NCBI RefSeq assembly: GCF_000702945.1
Contig: NZ_JNLE01000005.1
Location: 1,240,001-1,304,000 of the forward strand
Source of the DNA: Clostridium sp. KNHs205
Lineage (GTDB): Bacteria > Bacillota > Clostridia > Lachnospirales > Lachnospiraceae
Length of the DNA: 64,000 nucleotides
Direction of reading: 5' to 3'
Position numbers and translations under genes: made by a program. Below, piece by piece: positions 53,937 through 63,276 of this stretch. The notes below the pieces were generated by a model. That model had not been told where the DNA came from, did no database searches, and saw only the letters and a program-made list of their open reading frames with translations. Each line of letters begins with the position of its first letter. The stretch's first letter is position 1.

Positions 53937-55325
53937 TTAGAATTCGAATTTCTTTTCAAAATATGCCTTTAAGTCTTCGATACGGATTCTTTCCTGTTCC
54001 ATGGAATCTCTGTCACGAACGGTAACTGCACCGTCGTTTTCGGATTCAAAGTCATAAGTGATGCAGAAAGGTGTTCCAATCTCATCCTGTCTCCTGTATC
54101 TCTTACCGATATTTCCTCTGTCATCGAACTCACAGTTGTAGATCTTGCTTAAATCTGTAAAGATCTTCTCTGCTCCTTCGGAAAGCTTCTTGGAAAGAGG
54201 CAGTACACCAATCTTAACAGGGGCAAGTGCAGGATGGAAATGAAGTACTGTACGGATATCTCCGTCGCCTAAGTCTTCTTCATCATATGCACCACAAAGG
54301 AAGGCAAGAGTTACTCTGTCTGCACCTAAAGAAGGCTCTATAACATAAGGAATGTATTTAATCTTTTTCTCATCATCAAAATATCCCATATCTTCTTTGG
54401 ATACATTCTGATGCTGGGTTAAGTCATAATCTGTTCTGTCTGCGATTCCCCATAATTCTCCCCAGCCAAAAGGGAAAAGGAATTCGATATCTGTAGTTGC
54501 TTTACTATAGAAAGAAAGCTCTGCTGCTTCATGGTCTCTTATACGCATTTCTTCCTTCTTCATACCAAGGGTCAGTAACCAGTCGATGCAGAACTGTTTC
54601 CAGTATGCAAACCATTCAAGGTCTGTATCCGGCTCGCAGAAGAATTCCAGCTCCATCTGCTCAAATTCCCTTGTACGGAAAGTAAAGTTTCCGGGAGTAA
54701 TCTCATTACGGAAGGATTTACCTACCTGACCGATACCAAATGGAATCTTCTTTCTGGAGGTTCTCTGTACGTTCTTAAAGTTTACGAAAATACCCTGTGC
54801 TGTTTCAGGTCTTAAGTATACGACATTCTTAGCATCCTCTGTTACTCCCTGGAAGGTCTTAAACATAAGGTTGAACTGGCGGATGTCGGTAAAGTTATGT
54901 TTGCCGCATGTAGGGCAATTTATACTATGTTCATCGATGTAGGATTTCATTTCTTCCTGTGACCAGGCATCTACAGCATTCTCAAAGGTAATCTCTTTCT
55001 CTGCCGCATAATCTTCTATAAGCTTATCTGCACGGAATCTTTCGTGGCATTCCTTACAGTCCATTAAAGGATCAGAGAAACCGCCTAAATGTCCGGAAGC
55101 CACCCAGGTCTGGGGATTCATCAGGATGGCGCAGTCAACACCTACATTATAAGGATTCTGCTGTATGAACTTTGACCACCAGGCTTTTTTAACATTATTT
55201 TTCAGCTCCACGCCCAGGTTTCCGTAATCCCAGGTGTTCGCAAGCCCTCCGTAAATCTCAGAACCGGGATACACAAACCCCCTTGCCTTTGCCAAGGCTA
55301 CTATTTTCTCCATTGTCTTTTCCAT
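53937..55325 (-). CDS. glyS: Glycyl-tRNA synthetase (dimeric, class II)
   Basis: Charges tRNA-Gly. The 462-residue protein is the single-chain alpha2 type, not the GlyQ/GlyS tetramer. RGFVYPGSEIYGGLANTWDYG starts the catalytic domain; motif 2 is in GQVGKSFRNEITPGNFTFRTREFEQMELEFF near 215; motif 3 is in YVIEPSLGADRVTLAFLCGAY near 350. The anticodon-binding domain is at 360-460 (LAPVKIGVLPLSKKLSEGAE, GKRYRRQDEIGTPFCITYDF). Paired CxxC motifs near 90-95 and 135-140 (CKECHERF, CPTCGKHNF) form a zinc ribbon. AGGGAGATTTAAG precedes the ATG. It is part of the era-recO-glyS-ppdK block. Confidence 0.97.
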   Translation of the reverse strand: MEKTMEKIVALAKARGFVYPGSEIYGGLANTWDYGNLGVELKNNVKKAWWSKFIQQNPYNVGVDCAILMNPQTWVASGHLGGFSDPLMDCKECHERFRADKLIEDYAAEKEITFENAVDAWSQEEMKSYIDEHSINCPTCGKHNFTDIRQFNLMFKTFQGVTEDAKNVVYLRPETAQGIFVNFKNVQRTSRKKIPFGIGQVGKSFRNEITPGNFTFRTREFEQMELEFFCEPDTDLEWFAYWKQFCIDWLLTLGMKKEEMRIRDHEAAELSFYSKATTDIEFLFPFGWGELWGIADRTDYDLTQHQNVSKEDMGYFDDEKKIKYIPYVIEPSLGADRVTLAFLCGAYDEEDLGDGDIRTVLHFHPALAPVKIGVLPLSKKLSEGAEKIFTDLSKIYNCEFDDRGNIGKRYRRQDEIGTPFCITYDFESENDGAVTVRDRDSMEQERIRIEDLKAYFEKKFEF

Positions 55326-55391
55326 CTTAAATCTCCCTCTGCCTTCTTGGGCTTAATATAACATTGTATAAACATAAACAGTACTGCTGTT

Positions 55392-55988
55392 TTATGGTTT
55401 GAATATAATGACAGTTGATTCCTCATCAGATGTCTGAATTCCATGCTTGTCCTTTAAGGTACCGCCAGTATAGTATTTTATAGTACCCTGCAGTAATACG
55501 TCAAGCTTCTCTTTTACGATCAGCACCTCATATTTATTATTTTCCAGTGCTGCTGCAGCTGCTGTGGCCTTACCCTTTTTGACTGCTGTAAAGGTCTGAG
55601 GCAATTCAACACTTCCGCTCTTTGCCTGTGCTGCCGACAGCAGTACGGTATCTTTTTCATTAAAAATGTTATAATCCTCTATACTTGCATAAGTTAGAAT
55701 CAGTAACGCTTTACCCTCATTTATTTCCAAGCTCTTTTTTGTTATAGCTTCACTGCCTTTTTCTGTATTATATTTATTGATTTTTTCAGTTACATAAGCT
55801 TCAAGCTCAGCGTTATCGTAATAAGTCTTGTCAAAGTCCTCCACGGTAGCTGACTCTATACTGCCGTCTTCCTTTAACAAAAACGTATTATTACTTGTTT
55901 TCTTCGAATCGATTTCATCATTTATGCTGCATCCCGCCAGCATAATGAGGCACAATACGAGGGTTGCACTCAAAACCAATTTCTGCAT
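55392..55988 (-). CDS. Lipoprotein of unknown function between recO and glyS
   Basis: A 198-residue lipoprotein. ATG at 55988 follows GGAGGAAGATT; the frame is open to 56054 but the upstream part has no signal. The start MQKLVLSATLVLCLIMLAGC is a lipobox signal with Cys20. The mature part contains KTSNNTFLLKEDGSIESATV, LEAYVTEKINKYNTEKGSEA and a hydrophobic strand KALLILTYASIEDY; the C-terminal half repeats the strand pattern. Not recognised by family name, but short lipoproteins of this pattern are commonly found next to recO and glyS in Lachnospiraceae, from memory. Envelope location is certain, role unknown. Confidence 0.75.
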   Translation of the reverse strand: MQKLVLSATLVLCLIMLAGCSINDEIDSKKTSNNTFLLKEDGSIESATVEDFDKTYYDNAELEAYVTEKINKYNTEKGSEAITKKSLEINEGKALLILTYASIEDYNIFNEKDTVLLSAAQAKSGSVELPQTFTAVKKGKATAAAAALENNKYEVLIVKEKLDVLLQGTIKYYTGGTLKDKHGIQTSDEESTVIIFKP

Positions 55989-56064
55989 AATCTTCCTCCG
56001 TATGGATTTTAATAAAGTCTTTTCCATTGTAACCTTAAAAACTTCTAATTTCAACTTAAAATTA

Positions 56065-56808
56065 TCAGGACAGCATCATTTTCAGTATCTTGAGAGATTT
56101 CAATTCTCTGTCGATTTGCCCTTTGGCATGTATATCCACAAAAAGTTCAATTTCTGAAAGAACTTCCTCTGAAACTGTAAAGGTGTAGAGCTTTGTTAAG
56201 GGGGCACTAAGTATGTATTGCATGGTGTAAAGGGCAGCTTCTGAAATCCTCAGGGTACCACTTTCTCCTGAAGGGCAGCTGCCGCATAATACACCTGATT
56301 GGCTGCTGCTGTATCTGGTCAGATTCTCATTTCTTCCGCACTTTACACAGGCAAATACCTGCGGTGCCACTCCATTTATCTGAAACATCCGAAGCTCGTA
56401 TATTCTTCGGACCAGTAATTTTCCAATACCTGCAAGGCTCAATGCCTTTAATGACTGATATAAAAGCTTTAAGCTTTCTGTTCCGTCTTCGTATTCATGA
56501 ACATAGTAATCTGCCAACTCACAAAAATATATACCGTAACAGGCACCTTCTACATCCGGCCTTAATTCTTCAAAATAGTTGGTTATATTAACTGACATAA
56601 TTGTATAGGCGCTTCTTCCTTCATAAAGCTCAAAGGTTCCAAAAGAAAACGGATTGCTGCATGCCAAAAAGGCACTACCGGGTTTTCGAGCGCCTTTAGC
56701 AAATGCTGTAATTTTCCCTTTTTCCTTGGTAAGTATAACTAGTCTTTTGTCATACTCACCCACGGGCATGGCTGAAAGTACCATCCCTGTCACAGCCGAA
56801 GTTATCAT
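56065..56808 (-). CDS. recO: DNA repair protein RecO
   Basis: Works with RecF and RecR to load RecA at gapped DNA. It has 247 residues from the ATG at 56808, preferred because RecO proteins start MIT..VTG.VLSAMPVGEYDKRLVILTKEKGKI; the frame is open to 56835. The N-terminal OB fold is at 1-80 with FAKGARKPGS. The zinc motif in the C-terminal domain is CVKCGRNENLTRYSSSQSGVLCGSC near 150-175 (two CxxC). It overlaps the upstream yqzL-like gene by 53 bases and is followed by the lipoprotein gene after 76 bases. Confidence 0.93.
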   Translation of the reverse strand: MITSAVTGMVLSAMPVGEYDKRLVILTKEKGKITAFAKGARKPGSAFLACSNPFSFGTFELYEGRSAYTIMSVNITNYFEELRPDVEGACYGIYFCELADYYVHEYEDGTESLKLLYQSLKALSLAGIGKLLVRRIYELRMFQINGVAPQVFACVKCGRNENLTRYSSSQSGVLCGSCPSGESGTLRISEAALYTMQYILSAPLTKLYTFTVSEEVLSEIELFVDIHAKGQIDRELKSLKILKMMLS

Positions 56809-56941
56809 CTGGGCTGCCACCCTCTTTCTTGTCACCGCTCATCTTGTCCATATCTCTTTCTACGGTACAAGCAATGTAACTCAAATAGTCGTATATGTTA
56901 CCACTTCTTGCAAATTTGTCCCAGCAATCATTATTTCCCAT
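56756..56941 (-). CDS. YqzL-like small protein upstream of recO
   Basis: A 61-residue ORF with AGGGGGAAACAAG before the ATG. WDKFARSGNIYDYLSYI resembles the short YqzL proteins that precede recO in Bacillus and Clostridia (W..F..TG.V..YL). The C-terminal half (GDKKEGGSPDDNFGCDRDG) is polar and unconserved. It overlaps recO in another frame. Position between era and recO strongly supports the call. Function unknown. The alternative is an upstream shadow of recO, but the ribosome site and motif argue against it. Confidence 0.6.
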   Translation of the reverse strand: MGNNDCWDKFARSGNIYDYLSYIACTVERDMDKMSGDKKEGGSPDDNFGCDRDGTFSHARG

Positions 56942-57031
56942 CTTGTTTCCCCCTTCTAAAACAGGTTTTATGTTACATTAAAAGGATGCCCTGAACTTAC
57001 CTGTTTTAAACCGGGAATACTATCCAAATAT

Positions 57032-57946
57032 TTATATCTGTATATCTTTTTTATCGTAGCCGTAGTTCTTAATGAGAAAATCACTGTCGCGCCAGTCTTT
57101 TTTTACCTTGACCCACAATTTTAAATTTACCTGCATATCCAGAAGATTTTCAATTTCTCTTCTTGCCTGGGTTCCGATCTGTTTTAACTTCTCACCTTTT
57201 TTACCGATTATTATACCTTTATGACTGTCCCTTTCGCAGACTATGGTGGCATCAATATCAATCATGCTACCATCCTTACGCTCCTTCATGCTGTCTATTG
57301 CTACTGCAATTCCATGAGGAATCTCATCGCTTAGGAGTCTTAGGGCTTTTTCCCTGATAAGTTCAGCCGTAATCTGCTTCTCCGGCTGGTCTGTAATGGT
57401 ATCTTCATCGTAATACATAGGGCCTTTGGGAAGATAAGAGAAGATTGTCTTTAAGAGTTCTTTCGTATTTTCCCCCTTTAAGGCAGAAACCGGTACGATA
57501 TCAGCAAAGGGATAGAGATCTTTATAGGTATCGATAAATTTTAAGATTTCTTCTTTCTTTACCGTATCAACTTTGTTTATGACAAGAATTACAGGGGTCT
57601 TTATTTTCGTAAGCTGTTCTGCAATATGCCTTTCTCCTGCACCGATGAAAGTTGAGGGCTCTACCAGCCAGAGTATCACATCCACTTCCTTCATGGTACG
57701 TTCAGCAATGGATACCATATATTCACCCAGCTTGTTTTTGGCTTTATGAATACCGGGCGTATCCAGGAAAATAATCTGTCCATCCTCCTGTGTATATACT
57801 GTCTGTATCCGGTTTCTGGTTGTCTGGGGCTTATCCGAGGTTATTGCTATCTTCTGCCCGATTAAATGGTTCATAAGAGTTGATTTTCCAACATTGGGCC
57901 GCCCGATAAGAGTAACAAACCCTGATTTGTATTCCTGCTTTTTCAT
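57032..57946 (-). CDS. era: GTPase Era
   Basis: Ribosome-assembly GTPase that binds the 3' end of 16S rRNA at the membrane. It has 304 residues, the standard size. G1 is GRPNVGKSTLMNHLIG near 14-28, G2 DKPQTTRNRI, G3 FLDTPGIHKAKNKLGEYM near 60, G4 INKVDTVKKEE near 123, and G5 VSALKGENTKELL. The KH domain at about 215-300 has RDSHKGIIIGKKGEKLKQIG. It precedes the yqzL-like gene and recO on the same strand. GAAGAAGAATAA before the ATG is a weak ribosome site. Confidence 0.96.
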   Translation of the reverse strand: MKKQEYKSGFVTLIGRPNVGKSTLMNHLIGQKIAITSDKPQTTRNRIQTVYTQEDGQIIFLDTPGIHKAKNKLGEYMVSIAERTMKEVDVILWLVEPSTFIGAGERHIAEQLTKIKTPVILVINKVDTVKKEEILKFIDTYKDLYPFADIVPVSALKGENTKELLKTIFSYLPKGPMYYDEDTITDQPEKQITAELIREKALRLLSDEIPHGIAVAIDSMKERKDGSMIDIDATIVCERDSHKGIIIGKKGEKLKQIGTQARREIENLLDMQVNLKLWVKVKKDWRDSDFLIKNYGYDKKDIQI

Positions 57947-58018
57947 TTATTCTTCTTCACACTTTCTTTTATCCTTACGTTTGTAAACGGATAGTTAATC
58001 TCATTATATAACAGACAG

Positions 58019-58124
58019 GCATCCGGTTTCTGTCTATACAAGCTGTAGTTTAGGTTTTCCCATATCCAGATATTTTTATCTTTAAGATATGAGTGCTAAT
58101 ACAACTTAAATATCAACCGGATGC
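58019..58124 (-). terminator. Possible long-loop hairpin after the M16 peptidase gene
   Basis: GCATCCGGTT (58019) and AACCGGATGC (58115) are exact complements about 86 bases apart, between the peptidase stop and era. No T run, so only a weak candidate. Confidence 0.3.
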
Positions 58125-58139
58125 TGTCTTAAATACATA

Positions 58140-61088
58140 TTATTTCGAAAGATTCTTGACTTCCAGGAATAAGTCTTTGTTCTGCTCGATCTTATTCTCA
58201 CTGCCGATAACACAGAGATTACCGCAGTCCAATATTGCCTGAACGATATCTGATAGCTTACGGATATCTTCTTTGGTTGCACCCAGAATCTGATCCCTCT
58301 GTTTTTGTATATCTGCTTCTGTAACTCCTGTTAAGAAGGCCCCCATGGAAACATCTCCCTTCATGCGAGGAGTACGGGGCGTATCAATATTACTGATAGT
58401 TCCGATGATGTATTTTGTCATATCCCTGTCATCAACGGTAAAGTTCCTGATATAGTCAACAGCCCTGTCGTATACTTCATTGGTTTCCTTTAAGTTAGGA
58501 TCTCTGTAAGAAGTAAAGTAACCGTTACCGCTGATACTGGAGAAGCCGCACATACAGCCGTAGGCTCCGCCTTTTACACGGATATTGTTCCAGAGATATT
58601 CATAACTCATAATGACCTTTAATACATCTAAGGCACCGGTGTACTCATATCCGCTTTGGAAGAAGTTACCGGTACGGGCTACATATTGAACCTGTCCGGA
58701 GGTCTTAAAGCCTTCATTTGCTTTTCTCAGCTCAAAATGCTCTGCAAGCTTTTCAACAGGTTCTTCCTTAAGCTGCTCAACAAAAGGCAGAAGTTTGCCT
58801 TTCAGGGTATCTAGACCGTCTTCACCGGAGGTAAAGCTGATAATCAGATTTTCCTTTCGGAAGATATAGCACATTAAGAGCTTTAATTTACTGATTACCT
58901 CATCTGCCTTCTCCTTAAAGCCTGCATCCAGACCCTCGATAAATTTATAGAAGGAAATACCCTTTGTCTCTTCACTGAACCTTGAGGATTCTGAGAAGTA
59001 GGACATAGCCCTGTCTACAGCTGCAGAATGTCCGGCTGAAGTTATATGCATAAGGAGTCTTGATTTTATCTCAGAAATAATCTCCTGTATACGTTTCTTA
59101 TCATCGAATTTCGTAAAGCTTATGATTTCCTTTAATAAATCAAAGGCATCATCCATTTCTTCATACAGCGCCTTAACATCCAGTATCAGTGCCGGCAGAT
59201 ATTCACTTGTGCTGCCTTTTCGTCCATAAAAGCTCAGATCACAGCTGATACCGCCGGTATGGATATTGATTTCATTGGACAATTCCAGGTAACTGTAATG
59301 CTCTGTATCTACAAGACCCAATACGGAGGAAAGAAGTCCGATATAAGGTGTCAGTTCTTTCGGAATCTCTTCCAGATCGAAGATAAGCCTCATATAAGCA
59401 ATCCCGTTTGTAAAGACATCGTGATGCACAATGGTAATTCCATCCACATCCTTCTCTTCATTATAGAAGGGCTGGGATTTCTTATCAATGTCCTCTACGC
59501 TTAACAGCGGAATGCTTTCAAGTTCTTCTTTGGTAGAAGGGGTATCCTGATATTTCTTCAGGTTTATGGTATCTTCAATGAGCCTGGTGATCTCTTCTTT
59601 CGTCAGACTCTCTTTGTAGGCCTGCAATTTTTCTTTTAGCTGTGCTTCCTTTTTGGAAGTAAGTCCCTGTTTGGGAAGTAAAGTTACAAGAGTCACATGG
59701 GGATTACCTAAGAGATAGTTCTCAATGAGCCTTACATAGTAATCTGTATTGATCTTGCTCTTCAGGTTTTCAAATATAACATTGGAATTCAGTTTAAGGA
59801 AAGGCTTGCCATCGTCATAAAGCCAGCTGCTCAACATCTGGATGCCATACATTAATCCCTTCGGGAACTGTCCGAAATCTGCTTCTCTGTATTTGAATTC
59901 ATAATAATTAATGGCTGCCTTCAGTGATTTCTCGTCCAGCCCTTTCTTTACCAGGCTTTCCAAGGTAGTCTTAATAACCTTTAGGAATTCCTCTCGCTGG
60001 TCCTTTTCCGCATTTTTGGAAACCACAGAGAATATGGGCTGATAAGTGTCACTGTCAAAACTGCTGATAATATCTTTACCGATACCGGCATCTAAGAGAG
60101 CTTGCTTTAAGGGAGCGCCGGGTGCTGATAATAACACATATTCCAACACCTGGAAGGCCATACACAATTCTCTGTCCAGGTTGGTGCCGATGGATAAGTT
60201 ATAACTGAAATAGGTATTAGCAGCTGCATCTTCCTGCTCACTTAAAGGATAGTAGCTGATTAATTCTCTTCTTTCTGCAAATGGCTCCTGGAATCTAATC
60301 TCGGAATCTACAAAAAGGTAATCAAAATCCTTTAAGTATTTCTCATGAAGCCAGGTTAGCTTCTCATTAATATCCATATCTCCATACAGGTAAATATAGC
60401 TGTTGGAGGGATGGTAATATCTCTTATGGAAATCCAGAAAGTTCTCATACGTCAAGTCCGGAATATATTCTGGGTCACCGCCTGACTCCACTCCATAAGC
60501 AGTATCCGGGAATAAGGAGTTCTGAATGGTACGGAATAAGAGCTGCTCGGGAGAAGAAAAAGCACCTTTCATCTCGTTGTAAACAACACCGTTATATATT
60601 AATTCACCATCTTCTTTCTCCAGCTCATAATGCCAGCCTTCCTGTCTGAAGATTTCCTGTTTCTTGTATATATTAGGATAAAAAACCGCGTCCATATAAA
60701 CGTGCATAAGATTTTGAAAATCCTGCTCATTACAGCTGGCCACAGGATATATGGTCTTATCCGGATAAGTCATTGCATTTAAAAAGGTATTTAAGGACCC
60801 CTTTGCCAGTTCGATAAAAGGATCTTTCGCCGGAAAATCCCTGGAGCCGCATAATACGGAATGTTCAATGATATGTGCTACCCCCGTACTGTCAACGGGA
60901 GGTGTACGAAATCCTACTGAAAATACTTTATTGTTATCATCATTTGAGACAACTGCTACTCTTGCTCCTGTCTTCTTATGTTTCAGAAGCACGCCAAAGC
61001 TGTTTATATCCTTAAGCTCTTCTTCTAAAAGGAGCTCGTATTCGTTAAGGTTTCCTAACTCTTTGCTGCTTTTTATGTTTCTTGCCAT
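58140..61088 (-). CDS. Zinc metallopeptidase, M16C family (presequence protease-like)
   Basis: Large insulinase-superfamily peptidase, 982 residues from ATG 61088, chosen because AAGGAGGTACATT precedes it; the frame is open to 61118. The inverted zinc motif HXXEH is HIIEHSVLCGSRDFPAKDPF near 73-77, with the third ligand in GVVYNEMKGAFSSPEQLLF near 155. The R/Y pair of the second half is in NNIRVKGGAYGCMCGFSSIS near 835. It has four M16 domains and the M16C_assoc region, as in PreP and bacterial HypA-type proteins. No signal peptide; cytoplasmic peptide degradation is the likely role. It stands just upstream of era. Confidence 0.92.
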   Translation of the reverse strand: MARNIKSSKELGNLNEYELLLEEELKDINSFGVLLKHKKTGARVAVVSNDDNNKVFSVGFRTPPVDSTGVAHIIEHSVLCGSRDFPAKDPFIELAKGSLNTFLNAMTYPDKTIYPVASCNEQDFQNLMHVYMDAVFYPNIYKKQEIFRQEGWHYELEKEDGELIYNGVVYNEMKGAFSSPEQLLFRTIQNSLFPDTAYGVESGGDPEYIPDLTYENFLDFHKRYYHPSNSYIYLYGDMDINEKLTWLHEKYLKDFDYLFVDSEIRFQEPFAERRELISYYPLSEQEDAAANTYFSYNLSIGTNLDRELCMAFQVLEYVLLSAPGAPLKQALLDAGIGKDIISSFDSDTYQPIFSVVSKNAEKDQREEFLKVIKTTLESLVKKGLDEKSLKAAINYYEFKYREADFGQFPKGLMYGIQMLSSWLYDDGKPFLKLNSNVIFENLKSKINTDYYVRLIENYLLGNPHVTLVTLLPKQGLTSKKEAQLKEKLQAYKESLTKEEITRLIEDTINLKKYQDTPSTKEELESIPLLSVEDIDKKSQPFYNEEKDVDGITIVHHDVFTNGIAYMRLIFDLEEIPKELTPYIGLLSSVLGLVDTEHYSYLELSNEINIHTGGISCDLSFYGRKGSTSEYLPALILDVKALYEEMDDAFDLLKEIISFTKFDDKKRIQEIISEIKSRLLMHITSAGHSAAVDRAMSYFSESSRFSEETKGISFYKFIEGLDAGFKEKADEVISKLKLLMCYIFRKENLIISFTSGEDGLDTLKGKLLPFVEQLKEEPVEKLAEHFELRKANEGFKTSGQVQYVARTGNFFQSGYEYTGALDVLKVIMSYEYLWNNIRVKGGAYGCMCGFSSISGNGYFTSYRDPNLKETNEVYDRAVDYIRNFTVDDRDMTKYIIGTISNIDTPRTPRMKGDVSMGAFLTGVTEADIQKQRDQILGATKEDIRKLSDIVQAILDCGNLCVIGSENKIEQNKDLFLEVKNLSK

Positions 61089-61287
61089 AATGTACCTCCT
61101 TTTCTTACCATTATTCATAACTGCAACTATTGGATATTATACCATATTTTCTCAATGTTGTCATGTATAACAGATTATTGTTATATTTATTGCCATAATT
61201 GCCTTTCTGTATTCTTATCACTGATTTCCTTTCTGCTTTATTTATTTGATTCCTCTCATTTTCACTGGTGCAATCTGATATTTGATA

Positions 61288-61330
61288 ATAAAAAGATGCA
61301 TACCAACCTTTACTTAAGCTGGCATGCATC
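61288..61330 (-). terminator. Terminator after the DUF4097 gene
   Basis: GATGCATGCCAGCTTAAG pairs with a CTTTACC...GGTATGCATC arm allowing a few mismatches, followed by TTTTTATTATC on the minus strand, about 35 bases beyond the stop. Confidence 0.75.
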
Positions 61331-61363
61331 TGGTTATATTTTTTATAACTTAGTTTCTTAATC

Positions 61364-62230
61364 TTATTTTTTAAATTCTATACTGATATTGCCTACACCG
61401 CCGTCAATATCAAGGGAATTATCTGCTGTAGCATTATTCCAGGATAATTCACCATACTTGTTGCCGTCGATATAAATGCTTCCGATACCGGGATTTACCT
61501 TTATATTGTAATCATCCGTAGAGCCGGTCAGACTAAGGTCGATTTCTCCAACCCCTGCATTTACAATATTTTTACCGGATAAGGTTCCTTCAATATCAAT
61601 ATTTCCGACTCCTGCATCTATGTCTGTACCCTCTGCGGTTACACCCGTTAAATTAATCTCACCAACACCGCCATTTACCTGCAAATCTCTGGCATATATG
61701 TTATAGCCTTTTATATTTCCGACTCCGGCATCTATGTCAAGCTCTTCACAGTTTAATTCTTCAATCTTGATATTACCGGCACCAGCATCGATTTTAACAT
61801 TTCTGCCTTCATAGCCTTCGGGAAGATACACAGTGATTCGGGGCTTTTTATGGGATTTTATACCCCAGTTAAAAATATTCCAAAAATCTGATTTTGTGCT
61901 TATTTTAAGTTCATTACCGGAGACTATCTTTGCTTCAAAATCACTGGCAACATCTACTGCAGTCACACGGATATTCATGTCGCTACCTTCTACTATTGAA
62001 AGTTCTCCAACTCCATTTTCAATGTAGAGGTTTTTTACACCTTCAAATTCTTTGTCAAAATCTGCAGTTTCTCCATTGGACATTTCAATTTTACTGTTCC
62101 CGTCTGTTACTGCGCCAATCACACCGGTCAGTGCCAGTAAGCCGCTTACTATACCGGTTATGATTATAACCGCCAGGAATATGGCAAACGCCATTGCTGC
62201 ATACTTAATTATTTTCTGTAATTCACTCAT
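61364..62230 (-). CDS. DUF4097 family beta-strand repeat protein, membrane anchored
   Basis: Surface or envelope protein of 288 residues. An N-terminal helix at about 10-38 (YAAMAFAIFLAVIIITGIVSGLL) anchors it. The remainder is a right-handed beta structure of repeats on the theme DIDAGVGNIKGYNI, NGGVGEINLTGV, DIDAGVGNIDIEG and NAGVGEIDLSLTG, typical of DUF4097 adhesin-like domains. These proteins often accompany LiaF/LiaX-type envelope stress systems. Its ATG overlaps the stop of the LiaF-like gene (ATGA), so translation is coupled. Exact function unknown. Confidence 0.85.
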   Translation of the reverse strand: MSELQKIIKYAAMAFAIFLAVIIITGIVSGLLALTGVIGAVTDGNSKIEMSNGETADFDKEFEGVKNLYIENGVGELSIVEGSDMNIRVTAVDVASDFEAKIVSGNELKISTKSDFWNIFNWGIKSHKKPRITVYLPEGYEGRNVKIDAGAGNIKIEELNCEELDIDAGVGNIKGYNIYARDLQVNGGVGEINLTGVTAEGTDIDAGVGNIDIEGTLSGKNIVNAGVGEIDLSLTGSTDDYNIKVNPGIGSIYIDGNKYGELSWNNATADNSLDIDGGVGNISIEFKK

Positions 62231-62907
62231 TTAATATCAATCCCTCCAAACATACAGGTAGAGTTAATATAGATCGTCGGCTGCGACTCATTAAAGGTTT
62301 TGCTTGCTTTATTGCTCACTCCTCCAAAAATCGGAACGTTAGATACCTTAACATTTACATTAGAAGGCACTGTAATATCAATTCCACCAAATGCAGTAGT
62401 TGCGTTGATTACAATATCCTCTTCAATAATAGCATCTCTTAAGTCTAACTCTACTCCGCCAAATATGGCGTTAATACTGGTTCCCATAAATTTCTCACCA
62501 CGAATGTGATATTCATTTCCTGCAAATATGGCGGAATGCTGATTAGAGCCACCCTGAAATCTTACATTTCTGAATTCATCTCTTTTACCACGAAATGTAT
62601 TCTTAAAAATAATGCTTAATCCGATTAAAACAAAAACAATGGGAACGATAAGTTTTCCTACCACATCAAAATTCAGTATATCCTGCTGTCCCAATAAGAG
62701 CAGTAAACCGATTATAAGCCCTATTACGTTTCCGGTTCCGATACCGTTCTGAAAAATACTTACGGCACAAGGTATAATAATAAACAGCGTCCACCAGCCT
62801 GAGAAGAACAGGTTAAAATCCCATAATCCCATTGCATCTCCACCAAAACCTACACCAAGTATAATAAAAATAAGACCCCATATAAAATTCGATGGTGTTA
62901 TCTTCAT
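62227..62907 (-). CDS. LiaF-like membrane protein
   Basis: Envelope stress protein of the LiaF/DUF5668 type, 226 residues from ATG 62907 (AAGGAGGATTTGGCT upstream). Four hydrophobic segments come first: FIWGLIFIILGVGFGGDAM, TLFIIIPCAVSIF, VIGLIIGLLLLLG and LIVPIVFVLIGLSIIF. The C-terminal cell wall-active antibiotics response domain shows SINAIFGGVELDLRDAIIEEDI, TAFGGIDITVPSNVNVKVSN and IFGGVSNKASKTFN. It heads the operon with the DUF4097 gene. No LiaRS pair is in the window, so the sensor must lie elsewhere or be absent. Confidence 0.87.
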   Translation of the reverse strand: MKITPSNFIWGLIFIILGVGFGGDAMGLWDFNLFFSGWWTLFIIIPCAVSIFQNGIGTGNVIGLIIGLLLLLGQQDILNFDVVGKLIVPIVFVLIGLSIIFKNTFRGKRDEFRNVRFQGGSNQHSAIFAGNEYHIRGEKFMGTSINAIFGGVELDLRDAIIEEDIVINATTAFGGIDITVPSNVNVKVSNVPIFGGVSNKASKTFNESQPTIYINSTCMFGGIDIK

Positions 62908-62980
62908 AGCCAAATCCTCCTTCATTCATTCTGCAGCTTTGCTGCATTGTGCAACTTATTTGTGCAACATCTATGTTATT

Positions 62981-63009
62981 ATCATACTGAAAAAACCAGG
63001 AACACTCAA
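62981..63009 (-). promoter_or_regulatory. Promoter of the LiaF-like operon
   Basis: TTGAGT (63009-63004), 17-base spacer, TATGAT (62986-62981) on the minus strand, about 75 bases before the ATG. The 369-base divergent gap (62908-63276) otherwise shows only the promoter of the plus-strand gene. Confidence 0.6.
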
Positions 63010-63183
63010 GTTACATTTGTCATATGTTTTGAGTGGCATCTGTAATAATCTATTGCTTTCTTTAACGGGATTGTTAACAATAACAGGAATCTCTGCATAA
63101 GTTCTGTTTATATAGTTGACTTTGCATTTAATCTTAGTTAGAATTTACATAGATTTAAAGGTAATATAAGTTGACTTGTTTTC

Positions 63184-63212
63184 CTGACACGTACAAGATT
63201 AAATTCTATACA
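63184..63212 (+). promoter_or_regulatory. Promoter of the lipid kinase gene
   Basis: CTGACA, 17-base spacer, TATACA, about 65 bases before the ATG at 63277. Confidence 0.55.
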
Positions 63213-63276
63213 GAATGCTTTTTTCACGTTGAAGAAAATGTTAACTATCAACTTATATAAATAGAAAGAGGACGCC

